Shown here: positions 27,149-37,514 of the stretch, in pieces
Position numbering within the stretch: the first letter of the stretch is position 1
How the letters are laid out: every line of letters begins with the position of its first letter
Assembly (NCBI RefSeq): GCF_004803475.1
Contig: NZ_SRKY01000001.1
Coordinates: 1,178,001 to 1,242,000 of the forward strand
Reading direction: 5' to 3'
Length of the DNA stretch: 64,000 nucleotides
DNA from: Aliishimia ponticola
GTDB taxonomy: Bacteria > Pseudomonadota > Alphaproteobacteria > Rhodobacterales > Rhodobacteraceae
The notes under the pieces: generated by a model
What the model was told of the DNA's origin: nothing
The model's input: only the letters and a program-made list of their open reading frames with translations
Databases searched by the model: none
Position numbers and translations under genes: made by a program

Positions 27149-28411
27149 CTATTTGGGGCTATCTTTTGGAGAGAACCGTGTCAAACTGGGCGGACTTTTC
27201 TTGAACTTTGTTTGCAAAAATTCTTTTGCTTTCGCGACAAACCCTTTGCTGTGTTGAGCAAGCGCAGCAGCTTCTGCGCTTTTTTGAGACCAACCGTTGT
27301 CGGTCATGTACTTAACGGTGGCTGTCATTGCGATGATATGCGCACTAATGTTTGGGATGGTTTCGAGTTGTTCCAGTTTTTCGGCCTGTTCAGTGACGGC
27401 AGGGACCTTTTCGTCAACAACAACCAGAGCCGTCGATGCTTCCTCTTCTTCGAAAACCCTTAAGATGTCGTCGATTATTTCACGCAGGGCCGCGAGCACT
27501 TCGAGGATTGGCTCGCGTTGTTCTTCGTCCGCTGAAAGTTCACCGTTGTAGCCTTTGAGGAACTCAAACTCGCCATCAACATAATCTTTAAGCGCAACGA
27601 CCTGCGATCTGATCGCCTTGATGTTCGCAGGTTTGCGTTGCGGAAAGGGATCAACGTCGCCACCGCCCCCCGCCTCATCCTGCCGATACAACTCCAAGAT
27701 CGGGTCGAAGGCGGGGTTCACCTTGGCGGGGTCGCCGAGCCAGTCGTCTTCAGTGAATTGGTCGAGGATGAGGGCGAGTTCTTCGGGATAGAGGTTTTTG
27801 CCCTCCAGTGCACGCTCGTACCATGTGATCCAGAAGGTCCAGTTGGTTTTGGGGTCGGCTTCGAGTGTCGCGCGGGCTTCGTTCCATGCTTCTTCTATTT
27901 CGCCGAACATGTCATCCGACCAGACCCGCTGCATCGGCCCTGTGGGATTTCGCTTCAGTGCCTTAAGGTCACTTTGAACGATAGCCCAGAATTTCGGGAT
28001 AAGTCCGGACGCAAAAGCAATCGCCACTGTGGCGGCGGCGGTTCTTCCGGCGGTGGCGGCAGCACCCGCGGTAGCGACCGACGCGGCTCTGACCATGTCT
28101 GAAGCATTAGTGATAGAGTTAGCGTAGTCGCGGGAAACTTTGACAGCGGTGCGGATTGAACTCAATTTAATTTTAGGTGTTGGATAACTGCTGACCACCG
28201 CTGAATATGACAACGTCGCGAAGAACGGTAGAACCGTTAACTCTGAGTTGTTCAAGTGCGACCGAGAAGAAAAATGACGCAGCGCAATCGGCGCGACCCG
28301 CATCGCAGAAAGATACGCGACGCGGCGTGCGGTCGGGATGCGGACAGCTTCGTCCTCGATCCCCAGATAAGACCGAAGGCTGTTTTTATCCCTGACCCCC
28401 TCGATCTCCAC
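27149..28411 (-). CDS. Unknown protein of unusual base composition, translationally coupled to murC
   Basis: This predicted 420-residue protein starts at a GTG 1 nt after the murC stop (tga-g-gtg). It has no signal peptide. I see an N-terminal helical part (RRVAYLSAMRVAPIALRHFS), an Ala/Thr-rich segment at about 105-140 (AGAAATAGRTAAATVAIAFA), then IPKFWAIVQSDLKALKRNP, an aromatic stretch NWTFWITWYERALEGKN, and an acidic C-terminus that is helical. The W-x-x-W-Y-E-R-x-L-x-G pattern resembles, to my memory, unclassified alphaproteobacterial accessory proteins; this is not a family assignment. Hand counts of three 60-base lines inside it give 45, 48 and 50% GC, against 70% in a murC line just outside. 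That points to horizontal acquisition. Confidence 0.6.
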   Translation of the reverse strand: MEIEGVRDKNSLRSYLGIEDEAVRIPTARRVAYLSAMRVAPIALRHFSSRSHLNNSELTVLPFFATLSYSAVVSSYPTPKIKLSSIRTAVKVSRDYANSITNASDMVRAASVATAGAAATAGRTAAATVAIAFASGLIPKFWAIVQSDLKALKRNPTGPMQRVWSDDMFGEIEEAWNEARATLEADPKTNWTFWITWYERALEGKNLYPEELALILDQFTEDDWLGDPAKVNPAFDPILELYRQDEAGGGGDVDPFPQRKPANIKAIRSQVVALKDYVDGEFEFLKGYNGELSADEEQREPILEVLAALREIIDDILRVFEEEEASTALVVVDEKVPAVTEQAEKLEQLETIPNISAHIIAMTATVKYMTDNGWSQKSAEAAALAQHSKGFVAKAKEFLQTKFKKSPPSLTRFSPKDSPK

Positions 28412-28412
28412 C

Positions 28413-29819
28413 TCAGGCAGCCCCTTTCATCAACCTTTCCGGCAGCGCATTGGCCCAGGCAGAGATCGTCCCGGCCCCAAGGCACACGACCATGTCGCCG
28501 GGGCGCGCCTGTTCCCGCACAAGTCGTTCCAGATCCGCTTCATCCACGACCGCCCGCGCATGGCGGTGCCCGTGGCGGATCAGCCCCGCAACGAGATCAT
28601 CGCGCGATGCGCCCTCAATGGGGTCTTCTCCGGCGGCGAAAACATCGGCGATGCCCACCACATCGGCCTCGTTGAAACAGGCGCAGAAATCATCGAAATG
28701 GTGGTGAAGGCGGGAATAGCGGTGCGGTTGGTGCACGGCGATGACCCGGCCCGAGGTCGCCTGGCGCGCGGCTTTCAGCACGGCGGCGATTTCAGTCGGG
28801 TGGTGGCCATAATCGTCGATGATCGTGACGCCGTCCACTTCGCCCACGCGGGTAAAGCGGCGGTTCACCCCGCCGAAGCCCGCCAGCGCGTCGCGAATTT
28901 CTGCGCGCTTCATGCCCAGATGACGAGCCACCGCAATCGCCGACAGCGCGTTGGAGACATTGTGATCCCCCGGCATCGGCAACACGCAGCCCTCGATCAC
29001 GGCATCTTCGGATTGCAGCGCCACGTCGAAATGAGCCTTGCCGTTTTCATAGGTCAGATTGATCGCCCGCACATCCGCCTGCGCATTAAAGCCATATGTG
29101 ATCACGCGGCGGTCGGTGATCTTGCCCACCAGCGCCTGAACGTCGTTGTCGTCGGTGCAGCACACCGCCAGCCCATAGAACGGGATATTGGAGACGAACT
29201 CGTAAAAACCGCGATGCAGGTTTTCCTCGGTTCCCCAATGTTCCATATGCTCCGGGTCGATATTGGTCACGATCGCAATGGTCGCAGGCAGGCGCGTGAA
29301 AGTGCCGTCGCTCTCATCGGCTTCGACGACCATCCACTCGCCCTCGCCCTTGCGGGCGTTCGAGCCATAGGCGTGAATGATCCCGCCATTGATCACCGTA
29401 GGGTCGAACTTGCCCGCATCCAGCAGCGTCGCGACCATCGTGGTCGTCGTCGTCTTGCCATGCGTGCCCGCCACGGCCACGTTCGATTTCAGCCGCATAA
29501 GTTCGGCCAGCATCTCGGCCCGGCGCACGATCGGCAGGCCACGGGCGCGCGCGGCGTCCAGTTCCGGGTTGCCCGGTTTGATCGCAGAAGAGATCACGAC
29601 CACTTCCGCATGTTCGATATTCTCGGCCCGCTGGCCCACGAAAATCCGCGCGCCCAGCCCTTCGAGCCGTTCGGTGATCTTGCTGGCTTTCAGATCGGAC
29701 CCCTGCACGGTGTAGCCATGGTTCAGCAGAACCTCGGCAATGCCGGACATGCCAATCCCGCCAATCCCGACAAAATGGATCGCGCCCACATCGCCGGGCA
29801 GTTTCGTTGCTGCGTTCAT
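28413..29819 (-). CDS. murC: UDP-N-acetylmuramate--L-alanine ligase
   Basis: This 468-residue Mur ligase adds the first amino acid of the peptidoglycan stem. It has the N-terminal nucleotide-sugar domain [20 protein letters not shown], the ATP P-loop [20 protein letters not shown], and [20 protein letters not shown] with the catalytic metal ligands. The ATG at 29819 overlaps the murG stop as ATGA. The stop is immediately followed by the GTG of the unknown gene at 28411. This is the standard murG-murC order. Confidence 0.97.
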   Translation of the reverse strand: MNAATKLPGDVGAIHFVGIGGIGMSGIAEVLLNHGYTVQGSDLKASKITERLEGLGARIFVGQRAENIEHAEVVVISSAIKPGNPELDAARARGLPIVRRAEMLAELMRLKSNVAVAGTHGKTTTTTMVATLLDAGKFDPTVINGGIIHAYGSNARKGEGEWMVVEADESDGTFTRLPATIAIVTNIDPEHMEHWGTEENLHRGFYEFVSNIPFYGLAVCCTDDNDVQALVGKITDRRVITYGFNAQADVRAINLTYENGKAHFDVALQSEDAVIEGCVLPMPGDHNVSNALSAIAVARHLGMKRAEIRDALAGFGGVNRRFTRVGEVDGVTIIDDYGHHPTEIAAVLKAARQATSGRVIAVHQPHRYSRLHHHFDDFCACFNEADVVGIADVFAAGEDPIEGASRDDLVAGLIRHGHRHARAVVDEADLERLVREQARPGDMVVCLGAGTISAWANALPERLMKGAA

Positions 29820-30928
29820 GTCGGTGCCCCTTTCCGCGCGAGCGTTTCCACAAGATCGGCCAATGTCTGCGCCGCATCCGGTCGGCCGTGCTGCATGGCC
29901 GCATGGGCCATCTTGACCGCCCAATCGGGCGCCTCCAACACGGTTTTCATCTGTTGCGCAAGGCTTTCCGGCGTGAATTTACGCTCTGGTATCAATATCG
30001 CGCCCCCGGTTTCGACCAATCCGCGTGCATTCGCCGTCTGGTGGTCCCGCGCGGCGGCGGCATAGGGGATCAGGATCGCCGGGCGGCCGATGGCGGCAAT
30101 ATCGGCAATGCTGGAAGCACCGGCGCGGGCGATGACCAACTGCGCCTCTGCGAACTGGCGCGGCACGTCATGGATGAACGGCGCGATTTCGGCTCGCACA
30201 CCGATGGCGGCATAAGCCTGTTCTACGGCGGCGATGTCTTCCTCGCGCGCTTGCTGAACAACGGTAAGGTTGGACAAGATCTGATCGGGCAGCTCCGCCA
30301 CTGCGTCCGGCACCACCTGGCTGAGGATGCGCGCGCCCTGGCTGCCGCCGATCACCACCAGTTTCATCGGGTAGTCGCCCGGCGGAATGTAAGGCGCCCC
30401 GGCCCGCGTCAGGACCGCGCTGCGCACCGGGTTGCCGACCGGCGTGCCTTCGATCCCGTCGGCAAGCTGCGTCGGCCAGGTGCCGCAGGCGACCACATCC
30501 ACGCGCGAGGCGAATGCCTCATTCACGCGGCCCAGCACGCCGTTCTGTTCATGGATCATACGTGGCAAACGCAGCGCCCAAGCCGCTGCAATCGCCGGAA
30601 TGGACGGATACCCGCCGAACCCCACCACAACCGATGGGCGGTCGCGCAACATGCCAAGCGCCGCGCCCAGAACGCCGCCCGCAATTCGAAACGGCACCAG
30701 CGCCTTGGCCAGCAGGCCGCCGCGCGCGAATGTGGCAGAGCTGATGACGTCAATCTGCGTGCCTTCGGGAAAACCGCCCGTGTACCGCGCACCGCGCGCA
30801 TCGGTCGATAGCTTCACCCGCCAGCCCCGCGCCAGCATCTCTTCGGCCAGCGCCTGCGCGGGAAACATATGCCCGCCCGTGCCACCGGCAGCGATGACCA
30901 AAAGCGGTGCCGTCGCAGTCTGTGTCAT
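29816..30928 (-). CDS. murG: UDP-GlcNAc:undecaprenyl-PP-MurNAc-pentapeptide GlcNAc transferase
   Basis: This 370-residue peripheral inner-membrane glycosyltransferase makes lipid II from lipid I. It has the first Rossmann motif [20 protein letters not shown] and the second-domain glycine-rich [17 protein letters not shown], together with [13 protein letters not shown] in the N-domain that contacts the acceptor. The start ATG overlaps the ftsW stop (ATGA), and its stop overlaps the murC start. The reading frame is open further upstream, but only from 30928 does it look like MurG. Confidence 0.97.
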   Translation of the reverse strand: MTQTATAPLLVIAAGGTGGHMFPAQALAEEMLARGWRVKLSTDARGARYTGGFPEGTQIDVISSATFARGGLLAKALVPFRIAGGVLGAALGMLRDRPSVVVGFGGYPSIPAIAAAWALRLPRMIHEQNGVLGRVNEAFASRVDVVACGTWPTQLADGIEGTPVGNPVRSAVLTRAGAPYIPPGDYPMKLVVIGGSQGARILSQVVPDAVAELPDQILSNLTVVQQAREEDIAAVEQAYAAIGVRAEIAPFIHDVPRQFAEAQLVIARAGASSIADIAAIGRPAILIPYAAAARDHQTANARGLVETGGAILIPERKFTPESLAQQMKTVLEAPDWAVKMAHAAMQHGRPDAAQTLADLVETLARKGAPT

Positions 30929-32088
30929 CGGCCGCGGCCCAGAAGTTCGGACAATTGCCCCTGCGGGCGCGTCCGGGTGAAGGCCAGCAGCATCCCCACC
31001 CCGATGGCCGAGGCGATAACCGACGAGCCGCCATAACTCACGAATGGCAACGTCATGCCCTTGGCGGGCAGCAAGCGGACCGCGACGCCGATATTGATCA
31101 TCGCCTGCACACCGAACATGCAGGCAATCCCCGTACCCGCCAGCCGGATGAACGGATCGCGTTCCCGCATCAGCCGCAGCAACGAGCGCACCACGATGAT
31201 CGCATAAAGCGCGATAATCGCCAGAACGAGGATCAGCCCGTATTCCTCCGCCGCCACCGCGATGATGAAATCCGTATGCGCATCGGGCAGCGACCATTTC
31301 ACCTGCCCCTCACCGACGCCGACGCCGAAAAGACCGCCCTCTTGAATGGCGTTGGTGGCATAGCCCATCTGGGTCCGCGGATCGATATCGGGCGACAGAA
31401 AGCCGTCGATCCGGCGCGCGAAATGTTCGGAATTGTTATAGGCGAAAGCGCCGCCCAGAACGACCAGCGCGGCCATCCCGACCAGCAGCAGCATCGGCGC
31501 GCCCGCGACGAAATACATCACGCCCCAGCCGAACAGAACCAGACAGGCCTGACCGAAATCGGGCTGCATCGCCAGCATCAGCACGATGGTCACGCACAGG
31601 GCAAAGGACCACATCCGCCCCGGCGGGCCGTTCACGTCCTGGCTGGCGGCCAGCATCCACGCGGCGGTGACAACGAAAACGGGTTTGAGGAACTCAGACG
31701 GTTGTACACTGGCAAAGCCCAGCGAATACCAGCGCACCGCGCCTTTGCCGAAATCGGTTCCAAGCACCGGGAGAAGCGCAAGCGCGATGAACGCGCCGAT
31801 AAATCCAAGGATCGCAAGGCGGCGCACCAGAACCGGGGACATCATCGAGGTCAGCACCATCGCGACCACGGCAACACCACCGAAAAACGCCTGACGCTGC
31901 ACATAATGGAACGGCGCAAAGCCATTCTTGGCCGCCAGCGGCGGGGACGCGGCCAGCCCAAGCAGCAGCCCGATACAGGAAAGCAGCAGAATACAGGTTA
32001 AAGTCCAACGGTCGACCGTACGCCACCATTTGGGAAGAACAGGCTCCGTGTCCCGAACCGGGACCGTGCCATACACCATTTCTGTCAT
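30925..32088 (-). CDS. ftsW: Peptidoglycan polymerase FtsW (SEDS family)
   Basis: This 387-residue multi-pass inner-membrane protein polymerises lipid II during septation with FtsI. It has ten hydrophobic segments and the SEDS signature blocks [58 protein letters not shown] and [18 protein letters not shown]. It is the last conserved dcw gene before the block is split by the + strand flavoprotein gene. The start is ATG 32088; an in-frame ATG three codons later is equally possible. Confidence 0.97.
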   Translation of the reverse strand: MTEMVYGTVPVRDTEPVLPKWWRTVDRWTLTCILLLSCIGLLLGLAASPPLAAKNGFAPFHYVQRQAFFGGVAVVAMVLTSMMSPVLVRRLAILGFIGAFIALALLPVLGTDFGKGAVRWYSLGFASVQPSEFLKPVFVVTAAWMLAASQDVNGPPGRMWSFALCVTIVLMLAMQPDFGQACLVLFGWGVMYFVAGAPMLLLVGMAALVVLGGAFAYNNSEHFARRIDGFLSPDIDPRTQMGYATNAIQEGGLFGVGVGEGQVKWSLPDAHTDFIIAVAAEEYGLILVLAIIALYAIIVVRSLLRLMRERDPFIRLAGTGIACMFGVQAMINIGVAVRLLPAKGMTLPFVSYGGSSVIASAIGVGMLLAFTRTRPQGQLSELLGRGR

Positions 32089-32271
32089 GTCAAACCGCCA
32101 ATTTGCCTCGAAAGCGTCCCGATTTTTCGGGATCTTGTCGGTAACAATACCGCAAGCCCCGCGATCCGGCTAGTCTTGATTGCATGGCCGGGCGCCGTGG
32201 CGCGCATCTTGGGTGGCGGCCCGCGCAGCTCCCGCTTGACCCCGGCCCGGCACTGGGTCACACGCCGCCCC

Positions 32272-33450
32272 ATGCAGGTCGATACGTTGATCCTTGGTGC
32301 CGGAGCCGCCGGTATGATGTGCGCAGCCCATGCGGGCGGGCGCGTGCTGGTCGTGGACCACGCCAAAGCGCCGGGCGAGAAGATCCGCATCTCCGGCGGC
32401 GGGCGCTGCAACTTCACCAACATGCATTGCGCGCCCCATGCCTTCCTGTCGGCAAATCCGCATTTCTGCAAATCGGCGCTGGCCGGGTATACCCAGTGGG
32501 ATTTCATCGACCTGATCGACCAGCACGGCATCGCATGGCACGAAAAGACGCTGGGCCAGCTATTTTGCGATGACAGCGCCCGCCAGATCGTCGAGATGCT
32601 GACTGGCCTGATCCGCAAAGCCGGGGCAGAGCTTTGGCTGAAAACCGAAATCGCGCAGGTCGCGCAGACGCCCGAAGGCTTCACCGCGCGGCTGATACGC
32701 GACGGGGATACCGTGACGGTAAAGGCCCGAAACCTTGTGCTGGCCACCGGGGGCAAGTCGATCCCGAAAATGGGCGCGACGGGGCTGGCCTATGATCTGG
32801 CGCGGCAGTTCGGGCTGCCCGTGACCGAGACGCGCCCCGCATTGGTGCCCTTCACCTTCCCCGATGGCCGTTTTGCCGCGCTGGCGGGCGTCTCGCAGCC
32901 CGTGCGCACGACGACGCAGGACGGCACAAGTTTCGACGAAGCGCTGCTTTTCACCCATCGCGGGCTGTCCGGGCCTGCGATCCTGCAAAGCTCAAGCTAT
33001 TGGCGCGAGGGGGAAGAGATCACCGTCAACCTGACCCCGACACCGCTGCTGGAGACCCTGCGCACGCAGCGCCAAAGCGGCGGCCGGCATGCGCTCAAGA
33101 CCGAACTGGCGCGGCACCTGCCCGCCCGTCTGGCGGAATATCTGGCGACAGAGCTATCGCTGTCGGGCAATCTGGCGGATCAATCTGACAAGGCGCTTGC
33201 CGCGCTGTGTACGCAGTTGGAGAACTGGTCGCTGCGTCCTTCCGGCACAGAAGGATACCGCACCGCCGAAGTCACGCTCGGCGGGATCGACACATCGGCC
33301 CTTTCCAGCAAGACGATGGCGGCCAAGACCCTGCCCGGCCTTTACGTCATCGGCGAGGCGGTGGATGTGACGGGCTGGCTGGGCGGATACAATTTCCAAT
33401 GGGCATGGTCATCGGCCATGGCAGCGGCGAAATCGATCCGTGCGGGGTAA
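32272..33450 (+). CDS. HI0933/YhiN-family FAD-dependent oxidoreductase
   Basis: This 392-residue flavoprotein begins MQVDTLILGAGAAGMMCAAH, a dinucleotide-binding GxGxxG motif, followed by GEKIRISGGGRCNFTNMHC, the family-specific loop. The C-terminus carries the second FAD segment LPGLYVIGEAVDVTGWLGGY. These proteins (BaiN/HI0933 type) may act on unsaturated or quinone-like substrates; the exact reaction is unknown. It is unusual here because it is the only + strand gene inside the dcw block, lying between ftsW and murD, and converges on murD with a gap of 51 nt. The ATG at 32272 starts at the conserved first strand. Confidence 0.9.
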   Translation: MQVDTLILGAGAAGMMCAAHAGGRVLVVDHAKAPGEKIRISGGGRCNFTNMHCAPHAFLSANPHFCKSALAGYTQWDFIDLIDQHGIAWHEKTLGQLFCDDSARQIVEMLTGLIRKAGAELWLKTEIAQVAQTPEGFTARLIRDGDTVTVKARNLVLATGGKSIPKMGATGLAYDLARQFGLPVTETRPALVPFTFPDGRFAALAGVSQPVRTTTQDGTSFDEALLFTHRGLSGPAILQSSSYWREGEEITVNLTPTPLLETLRTQRQSGGRHALKTELARHLPARLAEYLATELSLSGNLADQSDKALAALCTQLENWSLRPSGTEGYRTAEVTLGGIDTSALSSKTMAAKTLPGLYVIGEAVDVTGWLGGYNFQWAWSSAMAAAKSIRAG

Positions 33451-33501
33451 CGCTGTGGATAAGGCGGCACGGCGCGGGTAAAACGCGCGGCGCCACGCCC
33501 C

Positions 33502-34902
33502 TTAACTTTCCAATATACGTGAAATCTGCGCAACGAAATCGTCGCCGCGCTGCTCAAAGTTGTCATATTGGTCAAAACTGGCAGCCGCCGGGGCAAGCAG
33601 GATAACATCGCCCGGCTCTGCGTCTTCGATCGCGCGGGCCACGGCCTGCGCCATGGTTCCGCAGACCTCTGCTTCTGGCGCCAACTGCATCGCAAAGGCC
33701 GCAGCTTCCCGCCCGATCACATAGGCTTTGCGCACAGAGCCAGCAGCACCGCGCAGCGCTTCAAGCCCGCCATCCTTTTCCAACCCGCCGCAGATCCAAC
33801 GGACGTTCTTGAACGCCTGCAACGCCCGCAGCGCGCTATCCACGTTGGTTGCCTTGCTGTCATTGACGAAGACCACGCCATTCGCCTCTGCGACGACCTG
33901 ACTGCGGTGGGGCAGCCCCGGATAGGACCGCAACCCCTCTTCGATCACACGGGGCGCAAGGCCAAGGGACCGGCACACCGCATAGGCGCAACAGGCATTC
34001 TGGTGGTTATGCGCACCGGGCAGGCCCTTGATCTCCCGCAGGTCGATAGACCCCACCTGCCGCCCCTTGCGGTATTCGCTCAGATATCCCTTGCGCGCGA
34101 AAACGGCCCAGCCCGGCCCGCCCAGCTTGCCCGCCACCGACACGCGAATGACCCGGTCATCGCTGGGGCCTTCGGACATTTGCCCGGCAAGATAGCGGCC
34201 TTCAGCCTCGTCCACGCCGATCACAGCCCTATCCGGCCCCCCTTCGGAGAAGAGCCGCCGCTTGGCCGCGAAGTACCCGCCCATGCCTGCGTGACGATCC
34301 AGATGATCGGGCGAAAGGTTGGTAAACACCGCCACATCCGGTGTCAGCGCGCGCGCAAGCTCTGTCTGATAGCTGGACAGTTCCAGTACCACGACACTGC
34401 CATCGCCCGCCGGGTCGATATCCAGCACGCCGCGCCCGATATTGCCCGCAAGCTGCACATCGCGGCCCGCTGTTTCCAATACGTGATGGATCAAGGCCGA
34501 TGTGGTCGATTTCCCGTTGGAGCCTGTCACCGCCACCACGCGCGGCGCGGTTTCGTACTTGTCCCATTCGCGCGATGCGAAAGAGCGGAAGAACAGGCCG
34601 ATATCGTTGTCGACCGGCACGCCCGCCGCATAGGCCGCTGCGATCACCGGATTCGGCGCGGGGTAAAGATGCGGGATGCCGGGCGAGACGACCAGCAGGG
34701 AAAGGCGCTCCATCACCTTGTCGCGGCCAAGCTCTGCCACGGTGATGCCGTCCGCTTCGGCGCGGCTGCGCGCATCAAGGCTGTCATCCCAGACCAGAAC
34801 CTCGGCGCCGCCCGCCTGCAAGGCCCGCACCGCCGCCAGCCCTGACCGGCCCAGCCCCAAGACGCCAATCGCCTTGCCCTCAACACCTTGTATCGGAATC
34901 AT
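33502..34902 (-). CDS. murD: UDP-N-acetylmuramoylalanine--D-glutamate ligase
   Basis: This 466-residue Mur ligase adds D-glutamate. The N-terminal Rossmann motif [20 protein letters not shown], the ATP P-loop [20 protein letters not shown] and the later [11 protein letters not shown] and [17 protein letters not shown] (with the ligase's conserved DSKATN) all appear. Length fits. The 72-nt gap before mraY holds no gene. Its partners in order are mraY upstream and ftsW beyond the flavoprotein gene. Confidence 0.97.
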   Translation of the reverse strand: MIPIQGVEGKAIGVLGLGRSGLAAVRALQAGGAEVLVWDDSLDARSRAEADGITVAELGRDKVMERLSLLVVSPGIPHLYPAPNPVIAAAYAAGVPVDNDIGLFFRSFASREWDKYETAPRVVAVTGSNGKSTTSALIHHVLETAGRDVQLAGNIGRGVLDIDPAGDGSVVVLELSSYQTELARALTPDVAVFTNLSPDHLDRHAGMGGYFAAKRRLFSEGGPDRAVIGVDEAEGRYLAGQMSEGPSDDRVIRVSVAGKLGGPGWAVFARKGYLSEYRKGRQVGSIDLREIKGLPGAHNHQNACCAYAVCRSLGLAPRVIEEGLRSYPGLPHRSQVVAEANGVVFVNDSKATNVDSALRALQAFKNVRWICGGLEKDGGLEALRGAAGSVRKAYVIGREAAAFAMQLAPEAEVCGTMAQAVARAIEDAEPGDVILLAPAAASFDQYDNFEQRGDDFVAQISRILES

Positions 34903-34974
34903 GCCGTGCCCCCGTCATTTCCACGCGACATTGCCCGCAGCTTGATGGCAGGCACAAGACCGGCGCCCGGCCCC

Positions 34975-36057
34975 TTAACGCACTTTCAGCGTTGCAAGGC
35001 CGATCATGGCGAGGATCAGCGAGATGATCCAGAAGCGGATCACGATGGTCGGCTCTGCCCAGCCCTTCTTTTCGTAATGGTGGTGGATCGGCGCCATCAG
35101 GAAGACCCGCCGCCCGGTGCGCTTGAAGTAAAGCACCTGAATGATGACCGACAGCGCTTCTACCACGAACAGACCGCCGACAATGGCCAGAACGATCTCG
35201 TGCTTGGTGGCGACCGCAATAGCGCCCAAAGCCCCCCCCAATGCGAGCGATCCGGTATCGCCCATGAACACCGCCGCAGGCGGCGCGTTATACCACAGGA
35301 ACCCCAGCCCGCCGCCGAACAGCGCGGCGCTGAAGATCAGGATTTCCCCGGTGCCCGGCACGTAATGGACGTCGAGATATTCGGTGAAATCGACCCGGCC
35401 CACCGCATAGGCGATGATGCCCAAGGTGCCGCCTGCGATCATCACCGGCATGATCGCCAGCCCGTCAAGCCCATCGGTGAGGTTCACCGCATTAGCCGCG
35501 CCCACGATGACGATCACGGCGAAGGGCACGAAGAAATAGCCGAAATTCAACAGGATATCTTTGAACACCGGCAGCGCGAGCTGGTATTGCAACTCTTCTG
35601 GATGGGCATATGTCGCGGCAATCGCAGCCACGGCGGCAATCACCACCCCAAGCGCAAGGCGAATGCGCCCCGGCACACCGTTCGTATTCTGGCGCGAAAC
35701 CTTGGCGTAGTCGTCGAGGAACCCGATCAGCGCAAAGCTGAGCGTTACGCCCAGCACGATCCACACGAATGGATTGTCGAGCCGCGCCCAAAGCAGCGTG
35801 GATGTCGCCAGCGCGCCCACGATCAGCAAGCCGCCCATGGTGGGCGTGCCGGCCTTGGCCAGATGCGCCTCCGGTCCGTCCTCGCGGATCGGCTGGCCCT
35901 TGCCCTGCCGCTTGCGCAGCACCGCAATCAACGGACGCCCGAACAGGAACCCGAAGATAAGCGACGTCAGAAACGCCCCGCCCGCACGAAAAGTGATGTA
36001 GCGGAAAAGGTTGAAGAAATCGCCGCCATCCGACAAAGCGGTCAACCAGTAGAGCAT
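34975..36057 (-). CDS. mraY: Phospho-N-acetylmuramoyl-pentapeptide transferase (lipid I synthase)
   Basis: This 360-residue integral membrane enzyme transfers phospho-MurNAc-pentapeptide to undecaprenyl phosphate. About ten hydrophobic segments are seen, with the catalytic aspartate blocks [18 protein letters not shown] and [18 protein letters not shown], plus [18 protein letters not shown] and the C-terminal [20 protein letters not shown]. Its start overlaps the murF stop by 16 nt, so the two are translationally coupled. Textbook length and motifs. Confidence 0.98.
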   Translation of the reverse strand: MLYWLTALSDGGDFFNLFRYITFRAGGAFLTSLIFGFLFGRPLIAVLRKRQGKGQPIREDGPEAHLAKAGTPTMGGLLIVGALATSTLLWARLDNPFVWIVLGVTLSFALIGFLDDYAKVSRQNTNGVPGRIRLALGVVIAAVAAIAATYAHPEELQYQLALPVFKDILLNFGYFFVPFAVIVIVGAANAVNLTDGLDGLAIMPVMIAGGTLGIIAYAVGRVDFTEYLDVHYVPGTGEILIFSAALFGGGLGFLWYNAPPAAVFMGDTGSLALGGALGAIAVATKHEIVLAIVGGLFVVEALSVIIQVLYFKRTGRRVFLMAPIHHHYEKKGWAEPTIVIRFWIISLILAMIGLATLKVR

Positions 36058-37514
36058 GAGGCCTGTCCCGAAAACATTATCTTGTGGTCAAGTTGGTCGC
36101 CCGAATGACCCATTTTGCGAATGGCGTCAACGACAGAGGCCAGCTTCATCGACAATGATCCCTTGACCATCACCACGTCACCACTGTCGAGCTTGTGGCG
36201 CATCTGATCTGCCATTTCGGCGCTGGTTTCGGTCCAAAGGCCACGCTTTTGGGGCGGCAAGGCCTCGAACAGGTGCCGCATCAGCGGGCCGACGCAGTGC
36301 AGCACATCGACCTGATCGATCTGGGGCAAGCGGGCCAGTCCCGCATGCAGATCGGCAGCATCACTGCCCAGTTCCTTCATGTCGCCCAGCACGGCGATGC
36401 GCCGCCCCCGAGACACCCGCCCCACATCGTTGGTGACGGTCGCGGCGGCAAGAACCTCCAGCGCGGCGGCGGCAGAAGTCGGGTTCGCGTTATAGCTTTC
36501 GTCGATCAGTTGCAGCGTCATATGGTCTTCGATCGGGTCCAAGTGAATGACCTCGCGCGCGCCGCGCCCGCGATAGGGCGACCACCGCCCCAGCGATTGC
36601 AGGGCCAGCGCACGGTCCGCCCCGACCGCCTCGGCAGAGGCCAGCGCCCCCATGGCATTCATCGCGAAATGCCGCCCCGGTGTGGGCAGCTTGAACAGCA
36701 GCGGCTCGCCCGCTGCATGGCCTTCGATCACCGTCACCGTGTCATGGATGGAGACCTTTTCGAGCACGTAATCGCGCGCCTGCTCCCCGAACGAGACAGA
36801 GGCGCAACCGACCGCCTGCGCCTTGGCCGTCAGAATCCCCGCGGTCGAAATATCGGCATTCAGCACCGCCACCCCGCCCGGCACCAACCCGTCGAGGATC
36901 GATGCTTTCTCATGCGCGATGCCCTCGATGCTTTCAAAGGCTTCCAGATGCGCGGGGGCGACGGTGGTGATCAACGCAACATGCGGCTGCGCCATCCGGG
37001 CCAGCGGCGCGATCTCTCCGGGGTGGTTCATGCCGATTTCGATCACGGCGAATTGGGTGTCGGACGGCATCCGCGCCAGCGTCAGCGGCACGCCCCAGTG
37101 GTTGTTGTAGGACGCGACAGAGGCGTGGGTGCGCCCCTGATCGGTCAGGATCGTGCGCAGCATCTCCTTGGTGGAGGTCTTGCCCACGGACCCTGTCACC
37201 GCGATGACTTTGGCGTCCGTGCGCGCGCGGGCGGCGCGGCCCAGATCCTCAAGCGCGGCCAGCACATCGGGCACCAGCAGGATCGGATCGTCATCTTCGA
37301 CACCGCCGGGTATGCGCGAGACCAGAACTGCGGCGGCCCCTTTCGCCAGCGCGGCGGCGGCGAAGTCATGGCCATCCCGTTCGGCGCTGAGGGCGACGAA
37401 CAAATCGCCCGGCTGAATCGTGCGCGTGTCGATGGACACGCCTGTTGCTGTCCAATCCCCTTTGGCTTGCCCGCCGGTCGCGGCAGCCGCCTCATTCGCA
37501 GTCCACAGGCTCAT
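36042..37514 (-). CDS. murF: UDP-N-acetylmuramoyl-tripeptide--D-alanyl-D-alanine ligase
   Basis: This 490-residue Mur ligase attaches D-Ala-D-Ala. It has the P-loop [20 protein letters not shown] and [20 protein letters not shown], followed by [20 protein letters not shown], the MurF metal-binding block. It overlaps murE by ATGA and mraY by 16 nt. The C-terminus is slightly extended compared with E. coli MurF but ends in an ordinary fashion. Confidence 0.97.
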   Translation of the reverse strand: MSLWTANEAAAATGGQAKGDWTATGVSIDTRTIQPGDLFVALSAERDGHDFAAAALAKGAAAVLVSRIPGGVEDDDPILLVPDVLAALEDLGRAARARTDAKVIAVTGSVGKTSTKEMLRTILTDQGRTHASVASYNNHWGVPLTLARMPSDTQFAVIEIGMNHPGEIAPLARMAQPHVALITTVAPAHLEAFESIEGIAHEKASILDGLVPGGVAVLNADISTAGILTAKAQAVGCASVSFGEQARDYVLEKVSIHDTVTVIEGHAAGEPLLFKLPTPGRHFAMNAMGALASAEAVGADRALALQSLGRWSPYRGRGAREVIHLDPIEDHMTLQLIDESYNANPTSAAAALEVLAAATVTNDVGRVSRGRRIAVLGDMKELGSDAADLHAGLARLPQIDQVDVLHCVGPLMRHLFEALPPQKRGLWTETSAEMADQMRHKLDSGDVVMVKGSLSMKLASVVDAIRKMGHSGDQLDHKIMFSGQASCSTG

